64,000 nt of DNA from Burkholderia sp. BCC1644 (GCF_902833225.1 NZ_CADFEI010000009.1:274390-338389); one strand, 5' to 3'. Shown: positions 18,754-27,924, counted from the stretch's first letter. The notes: generated by a model not told the origin, from the sequence alone. Numbers and translations are program-made.

Positions 18754-19899
18754 ATGAACATTCTGTACACCAATTTCCACGGCGACTACGGCGGCGGCCA
18801 GGATACTTACGTACGCGATCTCGCCGCCGCGATGAGCCGGCATCATCGCGTGACCGTCGCGTCGCCGGAGGGAAGCCGCCTGTCGCGCCTGTTGAAGGAC
18901 AGCCCCGACGTGGCCATCTTCGACATGGAATTCAAGCCGCGCTGGAACCGGCTGTGCCAGGAAATCGTCCGGCTGCGCCGGCGGATCGCCGCCGAGCGCT
19001 TCGACGTCATCCATGTGAACGGGTCCGCCGACCACCGGCAGGTGATGCTCGCGCTGCTCGGGTGCCGGTACCGGCCCGCGGTCGTACTCACCAAGCACAA
19101 CACGTATCGCGCCGACAGCTTCGGCAACCTGCTGCGCGCACGGCTCGCCACCGACCACACCATCGCGGTCAGCGACTACGTCGCGAGCATGCTCGCGCTG
19201 CGCTCGCCATACGGAAACGTCACGGTCGTGAAGCACGGCGTGCGGCGGTCGGCCGCCGAACGACTGGCCATCGACGAAATCCGCCGCCGCAAGATCGCGC
19301 TGTTCGGGCCTTCCGGCGCGGACGCGATCGTGCTGGGCAGCAGCGCCGGCACCGCGCCGGAGAAAGGCTGGATGGACCTGATCGCGGCACTGGGCGGCCT
19401 GCCCGAGGGCGAGCGCGAGCGGTTTCGTGTGCTGCTGGTCGGCGCGGAGCCGTCTTACGAACAGCGTGAACAGATCGCGCGGCACGGCATGGCGTCGCGC
19501 ACCGCGTTCACCGGGCGCCTTGACGACGTGCGGACGCCGTTCTCGATCATCGACGTGTCGTTCGTGCTGTCATACCACGAGAGCCTGTCGTACGCGTGCC
19601 GCGAAGCGATGTCGCTCGGCTGCCCCGCGATCGTCACGCGCGTGGGCGGGCTGCCCGAAAACGTCGAGCCGGGCGTGGACGGCTGGGTCGTCCCGCCGCG
19701 CGAGCCCGAGGCGATCGAGGCCATCCTGCGCGCGATCGCGCGCGAACCCGGCTGCGTCCGTTCGATGGGACGCAGCGCGCGCCTGAAGGGCAAGCGCGAG
19801 TTCTCGTTCGATACCTTCGTCGACGCAACGTTGTCCGTCTACCAGAAATCGATTCGACACAACCCCTACCGTTGGGTGACATCCATGAGGTCCGTTTGA
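18754..19899 (+). CDS. Glycosyltransferase family 4 protein
   Basis: 381 residues with a GT-B fold. ATG 18754 (GTG 18751 adjoins it) has GAGGAA upstream. The start MNILYTNFHGDYGGGQDTYV carries the N-terminal Gly-rich donor/acceptor loop; the C-terminal domain shows GSSAGTAPEKGWMDLIAAL and a late E-x7-E-like segment (SYACREAMSLGCPAIVTRVG). It probably adds a sugar to a lipid-linked or surface glycan. It overlaps the next gene by one base and heads a three-gene unit with a deacetylase, which speaks for a small cell-surface modification system. Confidence 0.85.
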   Translation: MNILYTNFHGDYGGGQDTYVRDLAAAMSRHHRVTVASPEGSRLSRLLKDSPDVAIFDMEFKPRWNRLCQEIVRLRRRIAAERFDVIHVNGSADHRQVMLALLGCRYRPAVVLTKHNTYRADSFGNLLRARLATDHTIAVSDYVASMLALRSPYGNVTVVKHGVRRSAAERLAIDEIRRRKIALFGPSGADAIVLGSSAGTAPEKGWMDLIAALGGLPEGERERFRVLLVGAEPSYEQREQIARHGMASRTAFTGRLDDVRTPFSIIDVSFVLSYHESLSYACREAMSLGCPAIVTRVGGLPENVEPGVDGWVVPPREPEAIEAILRAIAREPGCVRSMGRSARLKGKREFSFDTFVDATLSVYQKSIRHNPYRWVTSMRSV

Positions 19900-20465
19900 T
19901 GGCAATGAATATCTGGAAGAAGTACTGGGACTTGCGGACGCAGGAATGCCCGTGCGACGTGCACTTCGTCGAATGGCTGGAATCCGTCCGTCTCAGGGGC
20001 GTGCGCATCTATCACTTCGGCACCGGCGGGCATCACCATGTCGGCGTGGAATGCGCGCGGCCGCACCTGAACAACACCGTCTTCGGCGTAACGGCGTCGC
20101 CGAAGGAATACAAGTCGTACGTCGATCTCGTCACGCGGCAACCGGAAGTCAGCAAGACCTACCTCGCGTATTTCGGCGACATCTATACGAGCAACTCGGG
20201 CCTGTTGCCGGCGTTCGACGTCGTCACGCTGTTCCATCTGTGCGAGTTCCGCGACGAATCGAACAGCCGCTATGGCGCGAACACTGACGAAGAGGTGCTC
20301 GACCTGTTCGCACGCCACACCGTCGCCAACGGCCACCTGCTGTTCTACAAGGGCTCGTCGGCGTACCGGAAAGCCGAGCCGATCATCGCGCAGTGGGCGG
20401 CGAATGCCGATTTCGTCGAAGTCGGCGACTTCAAGACCCTGCGGATCTTCCGCAAGGCTGCGTAA
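19899..20465 (+). CDS. Hypothetical protein, possibly a SAM-dependent methyltransferase
   Basis: 188 residues. The segment RIYHFGTGGHHHVGVECA resembles the first Rossmann strand and Gly-rich loop of class I methyltransferases, and FDVVTLFHLCEF a strand-4 motif; the acidic residue after strand 2 is not obvious, so the family assignment is weak. Start and previous stop share one base (TGATG), so it is translated with the glycosyltransferase. Its place suggests it modifies the same glycan or its carrier. Confidence 0.6.
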   Translation: MAMNIWKKYWDLRTQECPCDVHFVEWLESVRLRGVRIYHFGTGGHHHVGVECARPHLNNTVFGVTASPKEYKSYVDLVTRQPEVSKTYLAYFGDIYTSNSGLLPAFDVVTLFHLCEFRDESNSRYGANTDEEVLDLFARHTVANGHLLFYKGSSAYRKAEPIIAQWAANADFVEVGDFKTLRIFRKAA

Positions 20466-20489
20466 CTCCGCGTTCTTCCTGGTCCGCCG

Positions 20490-21224
20490 ATGTTTCTGTC
20501 CACCCCGCGCCATCCGATCCTGATGTATCACCAGGTACGCCCGTTGCCGCCGCCGCCCGACCGGCTGCGCAGCCTGAGCGTCGCACCCGATGCGTTCCGC
20601 CGCCAGATGTCGCTGTTCAAGCGGCTCGGCTACCGCGGGCTGAGCGTGCGCGAACTGCAGCCGTATCTGCGTGGCAAGCACAGCGGGAAGGTCTTCGGCA
20701 TCTCGTTCGACGACGGTTTTCTCAACGTACTGACCCATGCGATGCCGGTACTGGACGAGCTCGGGTTCACCGCGACCTGCTATTTCGTCGCTGGCCGCTT
20801 CGGCGGCGAGAACGACTGGGATGCAGGTGCCGACACCGCGCGCTCACCGCTGATGACCTGCGAGGACATGCTCGTGTGGCGCGATCACGGCCATGAAATC
20901 GGCTCGCATACGCTCGATCACGTCGCGCTGTCGCAAGTGCCCGGGTACGAGTCGGATCATCAGGTAAGCGAATCGAAGCGGCGGCTCGAGGCATTGAGCG
21001 GCCAGCGCGTCGAATCGTTCTGCTATCCGTACGGCGACCTGGATGCGCGGGTGCGCGACCAGGTCGCCGACGCCGGTTACGGTAATGCGACGACGACCCG
21101 GCGCGGGTGCGCCGGTGCGGCCGACGATCCGTTTCTGCTGCCGCGGATTCCGGTCGCGGGCGGTGTCGGGGCCGTTCGGTTGTGGTTCAAGTGCACGAAG
21201 GCGCGGGTTCGGGCGCGCGGGTAA
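20490..21224 (+). CDS. Polysaccharide deacetylase family protein
   Basis: 244 residues of the NodB/CE4 fold. Motif 1 is ISFDDGF with the catalytic base and metal Asp, motif 2 is GSHTLDHV with the two metal His, and motif 3 is FCYPYGD. No signal peptide is visible, so it may act on a cytoplasmic lipid-linked intermediate. It follows the small protein by 24 bases and closes the glycan unit. It would remove N- or O-acetyl groups from a sugar. Confidence 0.85.
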   Translation: MFLSTPRHPILMYHQVRPLPPPPDRLRSLSVAPDAFRRQMSLFKRLGYRGLSVRELQPYLRGKHSGKVFGISFDDGFLNVLTHAMPVLDELGFTATCYFVAGRFGGENDWDAGADTARSPLMTCEDMLVWRDHGHEIGSHTLDHVALSQVPGYESDHQVSESKRRLEALSGQRVESFCYPYGDLDARVRDQVADAGYGNATTTRRGCAGAADDPFLLPRIPVAGGVGAVRLWFKCTKARVRARG

Positions 21225-21278
21225 TCGAGCCAGCCAAGCAGAATTCCCCTCCCTCCGTACCGGCATTCGTCAAACCAA

Positions 21279-21297
21279 CTGTACCGGTACTGTACAG
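21279..21297. promoter_or_regulatory. Nested palindromic operator candidate before the LysE-family gene
   Basis: CTGTAC (21279-21284) and GTACAG (21292-21297) are a perfect inverted repeat, and the perfect palindrome GTACCGGTAC (21281-21290) lies inside. Similar GTAC-rich sites are found at promoters controlled by GntR/MocR-type regulators. It is 58 bases before the transporter start. Confidence 0.45.
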
Positions 21298-21354
21298 AAA
21301 ACCGTCGCTAAACTGATCTCCATCCCAGTCCAGAATAGATATGGAGAATCCGCG

Positions 21355-21972
21355 ATGGAATTCCTCACCCTGAGCGCACTGCCCGCCGGCATGCTGTTTG
21401 CGCTCGTCACGACGATCACGCCCGGCCCGAACAACACGATGCTGCTCGCGTCCGGCGTCAATTTCGGCTTCCGCCGCACGATGCCGCACCTGTTCGGCAT
21501 CAGCATCGGCGTCGCGATCCTGATGCTCTGCGTCGGCTTCGGCCTCGGCGAAGTATTCAAGCGCGTTCCGCTCCTCTATACGATCCTCGAAGCCGCGAGC
21601 GTCGCGTACCTGCTGTACCTCGCGTGGCGCATCGGCACGTCGGGTGAAGTGAAGCCGCACGGCGGCAAGCCGCGGCCGATGACGTTCATCGAAGCCGCTG
21701 CGTTCCAGTGGATCAATCCGAAAGCCTGGATGATGGTGCTGACCGCCGCGACGACGATCCGCCTGTCCGCCGACTACGGGATGAACGCCGCGTGGATGGC
21801 CGTCGTGTTCATCCTGATCGGCTTCCCGTGCATCAGCCTCTGGGCCGCGTTCGGGCTCGGCCTGCGCCGCTTCCTGTCGAATCCCCGCGCGCTGCGCATC
21901 TTCAACGTGACGATGGCCGTGTTGCTGATCCTGTCGCTGTACCCCCTCATCGCCCACTTGCTGCAGCAGTGA
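21355..21972 (+). CDS. LysE/RhtB-family amino-acid exporter
   Basis: 205 residues with six hydrophobic segments. The family signature TTITPGPNNTMLLASGVNFG is at the N-terminus and WINPKAWMMVL in the fourth segment. ATG 21355 has GGAG upstream; the longer frame runs through the deacetylase gene. It should export an amino acid or related metabolite from the cytoplasm. A palindromic site precedes it, but no regulator gene is adjacent. Confidence 0.85.
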   Translation: MEFLTLSALPAGMLFALVTTITPGPNNTMLLASGVNFGFRRTMPHLFGISIGVAILMLCVGFGLGEVFKRVPLLYTILEAASVAYLLYLAWRIGTSGEVKPHGGKPRPMTFIEAAAFQWINPKAWMMVLTAATTIRLSADYGMNAAWMAVVFILIGFPCISLWAAFGLGLRRFLSNPRALRIFNVTMAVLLILSLYPLIAHLLQQ

Positions 21973-22079
21973 GCGCTCACAGCGCGCCCGTTGAGATTCA
22001 TGCAATGCAGGCGTACCCTTTTGGCACGGGCGCGCGCAACCGCTTCGCCGGTTGCGCCGCTGCTGCCGGGAGAGTGCCG

Positions 22080-22328
22080 ATGAAGCCACTGCTGAGGACG
22101 GGCGAACACATCGAGGGGATGCACTGGATCGCCGAGTATCATCCGCTCACGCACGAGATTCGTGTGCTGCGCGAAGACATCGAGATCGGTATCTACTGCG
22201 CGCCGCCGACGATGTTCGGGGAAGAGGAAGACATGGGCGCCGCGAACCTCGCCGATCATCGCAGCCGGGAGGCCGCGCTGCGCGCGTATCTGCGCAACTT
22301 CGTCAAGGAACACGACGCGGAAGAATAG
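22080..22328 (+). CDS. Small hypothetical protein, 82 residues
   Basis: Acidic soluble protein starting MKPLLRTGEHIEGMHWIAEY. It contains ATMF-like and acidic patches (TMFGEEEDMGAANLADHRSR). Codon use is Burkholderia-like and GGGAGAG lies upstream of ATG 22080. No family recognised. Confidence 0.6.
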   Translation: MKPLLRTGEHIEGMHWIAEYHPLTHEIRVLREDIEIGIYCAPPTMFGEEEDMGAANLADHRSREAALRAYLRNFVKEHDAEE

Positions 22329-22348
22329 CGGCCCGAACGGTGCCGCTC

Positions 22349-22376
22349 AAAAAGGGCCGGCGCAGCGCACCGGCCC
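22349..22376 (-). terminator. Rho-independent terminator of the pca operon
   Basis: Stem GGGCCGG (22354-22360) with CCGGCCC (22370-22376) and, on the minus strand, a T5 tail from 22349-22353. It lies just past the pcaK stop and may also stop the convergent small gene. Confidence 0.8.
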
Positions 22377-22385
22377 GCACGTCGC

Positions 22386-23744
22386 TCAATGCCCGAGCGA
22401 CTCGATCTTGCCTGCCGGCTGCGCGACGCCATGCGGCCGCGCCATCTGCTTGATCAACAGCGCGATGCACGCAAGCACGCCCGCGACGGCGATCGTCGCG
22501 AACACACCCGCGAACGAAAAGTGCCGGCGCGTCAGTTCGGCGACGAGGAACGACCCCGCGATCCCGCCGAAGCGGCCGACGCCGAGCATCCACGCCACGC
22601 CCGTGCCGCGCCCCTCCGTCGGATAGAACGCCGCGGCCAGCGCCGGCATCGACGATTGCGCGGTGTTCATCAGCACGCCGGCCACGAACACGACCAGCAC
22701 GAGCAGCCCGACGTTGCCGGCCGCCTGCCCGATCGCATACACGCTCACCGCCGTCAGCGCGTAGCACACGGCAATCACGCGGTTCGCGTTGAAACGGTCC
22801 ATCAGCACGCCGCACAGCACGGCGCCCACGCCGCCGAGCGGGAACAGCGCCGAGATCAGCGTCGCGCTCTTCGGCGTCAGCCCCGCGTCCTTCAGCAGGA
22901 TCGGCATCCAGTTGATCGACGCGTAGAAGATCACGAGCCCCATGAAGTACGCGAGCCACAACATCACCGAGCCGACGATGTACGAGCGCGACAGCACGAC
23001 GCCAAGGCCCTTGCTGCCCGTCTGAGGCACGGCTTCGGTCATCGCGAACGAGCCGGCGTTCAGCGCGTCGCGCGAGATGCGCGCAAGCGTTGCGCGGATC
23101 TTGTCGACCTGCTGGCCGCTCGCGACCATGAAGCGCACCGATTCCGGCATCTTCAGCAGCAACAGCACGCCGAGCAGCAGCGGCGTCACGCCGCCGAGCA
23201 TCAGCACGCTGCGCCAGCCGAAATGCGGAATCATCCATGCGGCGAGGAAACCGCCGAACGCCGCGCCGAGCGGGAAGCCGCAGAACATCAGGTTGATCAC
23301 GGTCGCGCGGCGCTTGTCCGGGCAGAACTCGCCCATCATCGTGACCGCGTTCGGCATCGCCGCACCGAGCCCGACGCCGGTGATGAAGCGCAGGATCGTC
23401 AGGTGCCCGATCGTATTCGAGAAAGCGGACATCAGGCACGCGACGCCGAACAGGAACACCGAGCCGAGCAGCAGCGAGCGACGCCCGAGCCGGTCGGACA
23501 GCGGGCCCGACACGAGCGCGCCGCACGCGAGGCCGAACAGTGCGGCGCTCAGCACCGGCGCGAGATCGGGCTTGGTGAGGTTCCATTCGCCGAGCAGCGA
23601 CGGCGCGATGAAGCCGATCGCGGCCGTATCGAAGCCGTCGAGCAGCACGATCACGAAACACATGAGGAACACGAGCCATTGAAAGCCGCCGAACGGCTGC
23701 TCGTTGATGAAGGTCTGGACATCGACCACGGGTGCGCGATTCAT
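22386..23744 (-). CDS. pcaK: 4-hydroxybenzoate/aromatic acid:H+ symporter (MFS, AAHS family)
   Basis: 452 residues, 12 predicted membrane helices. The family motif after helix 1 is DGFDTAAIGFIAPSLLGEW, and the loop 2-3 motif is GPLSDRLGRRSLL. This matches PcaK-type importers of 4-hydroxybenzoate and protocatechuate. It is the last gene of the pca cluster, 149 bases after pcaC, with a hairpin in between that may tune its expression. Confidence 0.88.
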   Translation of the reverse strand: MNRAPVVDVQTFINEQPFGGFQWLVFLMCFVIVLLDGFDTAAIGFIAPSLLGEWNLTKPDLAPVLSAALFGLACGALVSGPLSDRLGRRSLLLGSVFLFGVACLMSAFSNTIGHLTILRFITGVGLGAAMPNAVTMMGEFCPDKRRATVINLMFCGFPLGAAFGGFLAAWMIPHFGWRSVLMLGGVTPLLLGVLLLLKMPESVRFMVASGQQVDKIRATLARISRDALNAGSFAMTEAVPQTGSKGLGVVLSRSYIVGSVMLWLAYFMGLVIFYASINWMPILLKDAGLTPKSATLISALFPLGGVGAVLCGVLMDRFNANRVIAVCYALTAVSVYAIGQAAGNVGLLVLVVFVAGVLMNTAQSSMPALAAAFYPTEGRGTGVAWMLGVGRFGGIAGSFLVAELTRRHFSFAGVFATIAVAGVLACIALLIKQMARPHGVAQPAGKIESLGH

Positions 23745-23847
23745 CGCGAGTCTCCTGGATGGTTATGCAAGAAACGCGGCTTCAGGGCCGCGCTTTTTCC
23801 TTTCTTCGCGCACCGATTCACTGCCGGTGCGTTCTTTCATCGTCGAC

Positions 23848-23869
23848 GGCCCGCCAACCTCGGCGGGCC
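23848..23869 (-). terminator. GC-rich hairpin between pcaC and pcaK
   Basis: GGCCCGCC (23848-23855) pairs with GGCGGGCC (23862-23869) around a six-base loop. There is no T tract on the minus side, so it may be a weak terminator or an mRNA-stability element rather than a full stop. Confidence 0.4.
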
Positions 23870-23893
23870 GCGCGATCGGATCACCGCCGGCGC

Positions 23894-24280
23894 TTAACCG
23901 GCCGCATCCTGTTCCTTGAAAATCTTGTCGGCGAGATGGAATGCGGAATTCGCGGCCGGCACGCCGCAGTAGATCGCGGTCTGCAGCAGCACTTCCTTGA
24001 TCTCGTCGCGCGTCACGCCGTTGTTGCGCGCAGCGCGCAGGTGCAGCGCCAGTTCCTCGCCGCGGTTCAGCGCGACCATCATCGCGATGGTCAGCAGGCT
24101 GCGCGTATGGCGCGGCAGGCCGTCGCGCGTCCAGATCTCGCCCCATGCATAGCGCGTGATCAGGTTCTGGAATTCGTCGGTCACCTCGGTGCGGTTCTCG
24201 ATCGAACGGTCGACGTGCGCGTCGCCGAGCACCGCGCGACGCACCTTCATCCCTGCTTCGTAACGTTCCTGGTCGTCCAT
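23894..24280 (-). CDS. pcaC: 4-carboxymuconolactone decarboxylase
   Basis: 128 residues, the usual length of the free-standing enzyme. It converts 4-carboxymuconolactone to 3-oxoadipate enol-lactone in the protocatechuate branch. The CMD-family core is visible: EIWTRDGLPRHTRSLLTIAM, then HLRAARNNGVTRDEIKEVLL with the catalytic His region. It lies 10 bases after pcaD and is part of the same operon. Confidence 0.92.
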   Translation of the reverse strand: MDDQERYEAGMKVRRAVLGDAHVDRSIENRTEVTDEFQNLITRYAWGEIWTRDGLPRHTRSLLTIAMMVALNRGEELALHLRAARNNGVTRDEIKEVLLQTAIYCGVPAANSAFHLADKIFKEQDAAG

Positions 24281-24290
24281 CGCCTTTGCC

Positions 24291-25076
24291 TCACGCGTTC
24301 AGGAAATCGAGCAACGCACGGTTGAAGCCGTCGGTGCACTCGATGTTCGAAATGTGCGCGGCGTCGAATTCGACATGCAACGCACCGGGAATCGCGGCAG
24401 CAAGCGCGCGGCCCTGATCGGGCGGCGTCGACATGTCCTTCGCGCCGGTCACGACGAGCACCGGCAGCGTGATGCCCTTCACTTCCTCGCGCAGGTCGGC
24501 CGCGTTCAGCGCGTCGCAGTTCGCCGCGTAGCCGTCCTTGTCGGTATGCACGAAGGTGTCGCGGATCGCGTCGAACAGGCGCGGCTCGCGTTCGACGAAT
24601 GCGTCGGTGAACCAGCGCGGCAGCACGGCGTCGGCGAGCGCGGCCATCCCTTCGGCGCGCGCCTTCTGCGCACGCGGCGCCCACACTTCCGGCGAGCCGA
24701 TCTTCGCGGCGGTATTCGACAGCACCGCGCGCACGATGCGCGACGGATAGCGCGCGGCGAGCGCGGCGCCCGTCAGCCCGCCCATCGAGATCCCGCAGAA
24801 ATGCGCGCAGTCGATGCCGACGTGGTCGAGCAGGCCGATCACGTCGCCGGCGAGCTGCTCGATCGTGTACGAACCGGCCGGCGCGTCGGAATGGCCGTGA
24901 CCGCGCGTGTCGTAGCGCAGGATGTTGAAGTGCTGCGTGAGCGGACGGATCTGCGGCGCCCACATCTGCAGGTCGGCGCCGAGCGAGTTCGAGAAAACGA
25001 GCCACGGCGCGTCGGCGCGCGCGGCACGGTCGATCCGGTAATGCAGTTTCACGCCGTTGACAGTGGCGAAAGGCAT
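24291..25076 (-). CDS. pcaD: 3-oxoadipate enol-lactonase
   Basis: 261 residues of the alpha/beta-hydrolase fold: RYDTRGHGHSDAP, nucleophile elbow CGISMGG with Ser, and a late DAAHISNIE with the catalytic His. It opens the enol-lactone to 3-oxoadipate. ATG 25076 shares a base with the pcaB stop (ATGA arrangement), so translation is coupled. The much longer open frame upstream lies inside pcaB and is not real. Confidence 0.92.
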   Translation of the reverse strand: MPFATVNGVKLHYRIDRAARADAPWLVFSNSLGADLQMWAPQIRPLTQHFNILRYDTRGHGHSDAPAGSYTIEQLAGDVIGLLDHVGIDCAHFCGISMGGLTGAALAARYPSRIVRAVLSNTAAKIGSPEVWAPRAQKARAEGMAALADAVLPRWFTDAFVEREPRLFDAIRDTFVHTDKDGYAANCDALNAADLREEVKGITLPVLVVTGAKDMSTPPDQGRALAAAIPGALHVEFDAAHISNIECTDGFNRALLDFLNA

Positions 25077-26449
25077 CAATGTTCTCCTGGTTGGATCGTG
25101 CCCGCATGCAGCGCGAGCACGGCGTCGACATAGGCCTGCGCCTCGCCGACGTAATGTGCGGGATCGAGCAGCCGCGCGAGCGCGTCGCGCGACAAGTGGG
25201 CCGACACGGTCGCGTCGGCGGCGAGCACGTCGAACAGCGTCGCGCCGGTGCGCAAGGCTTCCTTCGACGCGTGTTCGACGACGTGGTGCGCGTCGAGCCG
25301 GCCGATCCGGTCGCCAAGCGCGAGCATCACGGCTTCGCCGAGGATCAGCCCGTGCGTCAGGTCGAGGTTCGCGGCGAGGCGTTCGGTATTGACGTCGAGG
25401 CCCGCGACGATCTGGGCGACCTGCGCGAGCGCACCGCCCGTCAGGCGCGCGAGGTCGGGCAGTGCATCCCATTCGGCCTGCCAGCCGCCGAGCGCGCGCT
25501 CGTGCTCCTGCACCATCCCCGCGAACACGGTCGCGACGAGGCCAGGCGCACGCACGGCGGCCGTCAGCACGGCTGCGCAGCCAACCGGGTTGCGCTTGTG
25601 CGGCATCGTCGACGAGCCGCCCTTGCCGGCGGCGGCCGGTTCGCCAAGCTCGCCGACTTCGGTCTGCATCTGCAGCGACACGTCGCGCGCGATCTTGCCG
25701 AGCGTACCCGTCAGCATCCCGAAACAGGACGCGGCTTCCGCGATGCGGTCGCGCTGCGTATGCCACGGCACGGCCGGCGCGGCGAGCTTCAGGTCGGCCG
25801 CGAGCGCGGCCGTGACGCCCGCCGCCTGCTCGCGCAGGCTCGCGAGCGTGCCGGCCGCGCCGCCGAACTGCAGCACGAGCGCACGCTCGCGCAATTCGGC
25901 GAAGCGCGCGCGGTGGCGCAGCAGCGCATCGAGCCATTGGGCGAATTTCAGGCCGAGCGTGATCGGCAGCGCCTGCTGCAGCCACGTGCGGCCGATCATC
26001 GGCGTCGCGCGATGCGTGCGCGCGAGCGCCGCGAGCGTCGCACACGCTTCGTCGAGCATCGGTTCGAGCACGTCGAGCGTGTCGCGCAGTTGCAGCACGG
26101 TCGCGGTATCGATGATGTCCTGGCTCGTCGCGCCCCAATGCACGAACTTCGCGGCCTCGGGGTCGTCGGCCTTCACCTGCGCGGTGAGCTGCTTGACGAG
26201 TGGAATCGCGAGATTGCCGCCGAGCGCCGCGCCGTGCGCGAGCGCGTCGGCGTCGAGCCGGCCGGCGTCGCACGCGCGCTCGATCGGCGCGACCGCGGCG
26301 GCGGGAATCACCTGCTGCGCGGCAAGCGCACGCGCAAGCGCGGCCTCGACGTCGAGCATCCGCTGGATCGTCGCGCGGGGCGACCAGATCCGGTTGAGCG
26401 GCTCGGTGCCGCAGATCAGGGAGGTCAGGCGGGCGCTGTCTTCGAGCAT
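25076..26449 (-). CDS. pcaB: 3-carboxy-cis,cis-muconate cycloisomerase
   Basis: 457 residues of the fumarase/aspartase superfamily. The signature loop is GGSSTMPHKRNPVGCA, and AAKFVHWGATSQDIIDTATV is the second conserved block. It lactonises 3-carboxy-cis,cis-muconate. I take ATG 26449 (MLEDSARLTSL), as family members begin close to this point; a start at 26518 would add an unlikely Arg-rich leader. It overlaps pcaD by one base and follows pcaJ by 88 bases. Confidence 0.92.
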   Translation of the reverse strand: MLEDSARLTSLICGTEPLNRIWSPRATIQRMLDVEAALARALAAQQVIPAAAVAPIERACDAGRLDADALAHGAALGGNLAIPLVKQLTAQVKADDPEAAKFVHWGATSQDIIDTATVLQLRDTLDVLEPMLDEACATLAALARTHRATPMIGRTWLQQALPITLGLKFAQWLDALLRHRARFAELRERALVLQFGGAAGTLASLREQAAGVTAALAADLKLAAPAVPWHTQRDRIAEAASCFGMLTGTLGKIARDVSLQMQTEVGELGEPAAAGKGGSSTMPHKRNPVGCAAVLTAAVRAPGLVATVFAGMVQEHERALGGWQAEWDALPDLARLTGGALAQVAQIVAGLDVNTERLAANLDLTHGLILGEAVMLALGDRIGRLDAHHVVEHASKEALRTGATLFDVLAADATVSAHLSRDALARLLDPAHYVGEAQAYVDAVLALHAGTIQPGEH

Positions 26450-26537
26450 GGCATCAGATAGGGGAAACGGCGTGCGCCTATTGTCCACCCAAGCGTGCCG
26501 GCCTGCGCGCAAGCGCACGCGCCGGCACGTCGGTGGT

Positions 26538-27194
26538 TCAGGCAGCTGCCTTCTGCGTCGCGTCGATCAGCGGCACGCCGGTCAGCTTCTGCAGTTCGTC
26601 GAACGACAGGTCGGTGAAGATCTCGCTCACCGCGAGGCCGTCGGCCGTCACGTCGAGCACCGCCAGATCGGTATAGATACGGCTTACGCATTGCACACCG
26701 GTGACCGGGTACGAGCATTGCGCGACGATCTTGCTTTCGCCCTGCTTCGTCAGGTGCTCCATCATCACGAACACCTGCTTCGCGCCGATCGCGAGATCCA
26801 TCGCGCCGCCGACGGCCGGAATCGCATCGGGTGCGCCCGTATGCCAGTTCGCGAGGTCGCCGTTCGCCGACACCTGGAACGCGCCGAGCACGCAGTAATC
26901 GAGGTGGCCGCCGCGCATCATCGCGAACGAATCCGAATGATGGAAATACGCGCCGCCGGTGAGCAGCGTCACATGCTGCTTGCCGGCGTTGATCAGTTCG
27001 TCGTCTTCCTCGCCGGGCGCGGGCGCGGGGCCCATGCCGAGCAGGCCGTTCTCGCTGTGCAGGAAGATTTCCTTGCTCGGGTCGAGGTGGTTCGCCACCA
27101 GCGTCGGCACGCCGATGCCGAGGTTCACGTACGCGCCTTCGGGGATGTCCTGGGCGACGCGCTTGGCCATTTCATCGCGGGTCAGTCGTTTCAT
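26538..27194 (-). CDS. pcaJ: 3-oxoadipate CoA-transferase subunit B
   Basis: 218 residues. The catalytic glutamate lies in LHSENGLLGMGP, typical of class I CoA-transferase beta subunits. With PcaI it transfers CoA from succinyl-CoA to 3-oxoadipate. It starts 13 bases after the pcaI stop. The thiolase PcaF needed for the final cleavage is not in the window. Confidence 0.9.
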   Translation of the reverse strand: MKRLTRDEMAKRVAQDIPEGAYVNLGIGVPTLVANHLDPSKEIFLHSENGLLGMGPAPAPGEEDDELINAGKQHVTLLTGGAYFHHSDSFAMMRGGHLDYCVLGAFQVSANGDLANWHTGAPDAIPAVGGAMDLAIGAKQVFVMMEHLTKQGESKIVAQCSYPVTGVQCVSRIYTDLAVLDVTADGLAVSEIFTDLSFDELQKLTGVPLIDATQKAAA

Positions 27195-27207
27195 CTGGAT
27201 GTCTCCC

Positions 27208-27924
27208 TCAAGCAGCTTGTGATGCAGCGTGTTCGGCGGCCAGCTCGGCCGCGTGCGCGGCCTGCGGCACCTCGACGACGCGCTGGACGAAAATGCCCGG
27301 CGTCACGATATGCTCCGGGTTCAGCGCGCCGAGCGGCACGACTTCCGACACCTGCACGATCGCGACCTTCGCGGCGCTGGCCATGATCGGCCCGAAGTTG
27401 CGCGCGGTCTTGCGATACACGAGGTTGCCCCAGCGATCGCCCTTGTACGCCTTCACGAGCGCGAAATCGGCGTGGATCGGCGTCTCGAACACGTACTGCT
27501 TGCCGTCGATCACACGCGTTTCCTTGCCTTCCGCGAGCTTGGTGCCGAAGCCCGTCGGCGTGAAGAAGCCGCCGATGCCGGCGCCCGCCGCGCGGATCCG
27601 CTCCGCGAGGTTGCCCTGCGGCACGAGTTCCAGCTCGATCTCGCCTGCGCGGTACAGCCCGTCGAACACTTGCGAATCGCTCTGGCGCGGGAACGAGCAG
27701 ATGATCTTGCGCACCTGCTTCGCCTTCAGCAGCGCCGCGAGGCCCGTCTCGCCGTTGCCCGCGTTGTTGTTGACGATCGTCAGGTCGCGCGCGCCCTGTT
27801 CGATCAGCGCGTCGATCAGCTCGGACGGCATGCCGGCCGTGCCGAAGCCGCCGATCATGATTGTCGCGCCATCGTGGATGTCGGCCACCGCCGACTGAAG
27901 CGATTCGAAAATCTTGTTGACCAT
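27208..27924 (-). CDS. pcaI: 3-oxoadipate CoA-transferase subunit A
   Basis: 238 residues, alpha subunit of the CoA-transferase. The Gly-rich CoA-binding motif is MIGGFGTAGMPSELI near the N-terminus, and GGFFTPTGFGTKLAEGKE is the second conserved block. It is the first gene of the pcaIJ-BDC-K unit; operator-like repeats lie about 100 bases upstream. The last 25 residues are an Ala-rich tail. Confidence 0.9.
   Translation of the reverse strand: MVNKIFESLQSAVADIHDGATIMIGGFGTAGMPSELIDALIEQGARDLTIVNNNAGNGETGLAALLKAKQVRKIICSFPRQSDSQVFDGLYRAGEIELELVPQGNLAERIRAAGAGIGGFFTPTGFGTKLAEGKETRVIDGKQYVFETPIHADFALVKAYKGDRWGNLVYRKTARNFGPIMASAAKVAIVQVSEVVPLGALNPEHIVTPGIFVQRVVEVPQAAHAAELAAEHAASQAA

Noticed and set aside
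24291..26273. 660-residue minus-strand ORF that includes pcaD
   Set aside because: The extra N-terminal part is a shadow of pcaB in another frame; the real pcaD starts at 25076.
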